Positions 63,996 to 64,000 of a stretch of DNA of 64,000 nucleotides are shown one piece after another. Source of the DNA: Oscillospiraceae bacterium (lineage in GTDB: Bacteria; Bacillota; Clostridia; Oscillospirales; CAG-272). The stretch lies in contig SVTR01000001.1 of NCBI GenBank assembly GCA_015063685.1, forward strand, positions 117,970 through 181,969. The letters are read 5' to 3'. The position numbers and the translations under genes were made by a program. The notes beneath the pieces were generated by a model that worked only from the letters and a program-made list of their open reading frames with translations, searched no databases and was not told where the DNA came from. Numbering within the stretch: position 1 is the first letter of the stretch; the number at the start of each line of letters is the position of its first letter.

Positions 63996-64000
63996 TTCGT

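Larger units (their letters stand above)
38130..64000 (-). mobile_element. Accessory gene array of probable mobile-element origin (right end beyond window)
   Basis: From here to the window edge all protein genes are on the minus strand, short (mostly 50-200 codons), closely spaced or overlapping, and lower in GC than the chromosomal half. Recognisable members (Dam-like methyltransferase, MazF-like protein, Lar-like zinc ribbon, phage-early-type pair) fit a phage, plasmid or integrative element. No integrase, attachment site, replication, structural or conjugation gene is visible, so the class and exact boundary are not established. Confidence 0.5.

Overview
The window looks like a chromosome segment of an uncultured gut Clostridia (Oscillospiraceae- or Christensenellales-like). 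This rests on Firmicutes-type gene order (yggS-sepF-yggT-ylmH-x-ileS-lspA-rluD), strong GGAGG ribosome binding sites, sigma-A promoters with 16-17 bp spacers, and a sigma factor/anti-sigma pair of a clostridial type. Almost every gene is on the minus strand. The clear plus-strand exceptions are a radical SAM gene at 2.4 kb and a candidate small RNA at 55.8 kb.

Region 1 (1-38 kb) is chromosomal and relatively GC-rich. It holds rimM-trmD and a partial membrane gene. An envelope-stress-like island at 5-8.6 kb has a LiaF-like protein, a DUF2089 protein, an XRE regulator and an unusual octapeptide-repeat solenoid protein. Next come a MoxR/DUF58/transglutaminase operon, a sigma factor with its anti-sigma partner, metG, a GH99-like lipoprotein and a small glycosidase-like protein. 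The division/translation cluster follows (HlyD-like, yggS, sepF, yggT, ylmH, a two-TM protein where divIVA usually sits, ileS, lspA, rluD, HAD), then miaA with a metallo-beta-lactamase-fold hydrolase. Intergenic DNA carries several repeat families: a hairpin repeat ending in AAACAACAATTTA, GTAGGGGCGAAC palindromes, a GTCATCCTGAGC palindrome, and two near-identical inverted copies of a 163-bp MITE-like element.

Region 2 (38.1-64 kb) is different. It is a 26-kb array of more than 50 tightly packed, mostly small minus-strand genes of visibly lower GC. Most are unrecognised. The recognisable ones are typical of phage or mobile-element accessory regions: a Dam-like D12 adenine methyltransferase, a MazF/PemK-like protein with a coiled tail, an AAA ATPase, an HTH regulator, a Lar-like zinc ribbon, and a protein pair common in phage early regions. 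No integrase, terminase, capsid or conjugation gene is visible, so the element's type is undecided and it continues beyond the right edge.

The array is organised by at least four near-copies of one promoter module (near 44.6, 49.95, 56.06 and 59.49 kb). Each has an AT-rich GAAAA/TTTTC-phased upstream stretch and TTGACT with a 16-17 bp spacer. Leaders in the array carry hairpins, a recurrent TTACCGAWTGG motif just before the ribosome binding site, and in one case a seven-codon upstream ORF overlapping the next start. The most novel signals are this repeated promoter/leader architecture, the opposite-strand structured RNA at 55.77 kb, the octad solenoid protein, and the hairpin repeats whose stems change sequence while staying paired.
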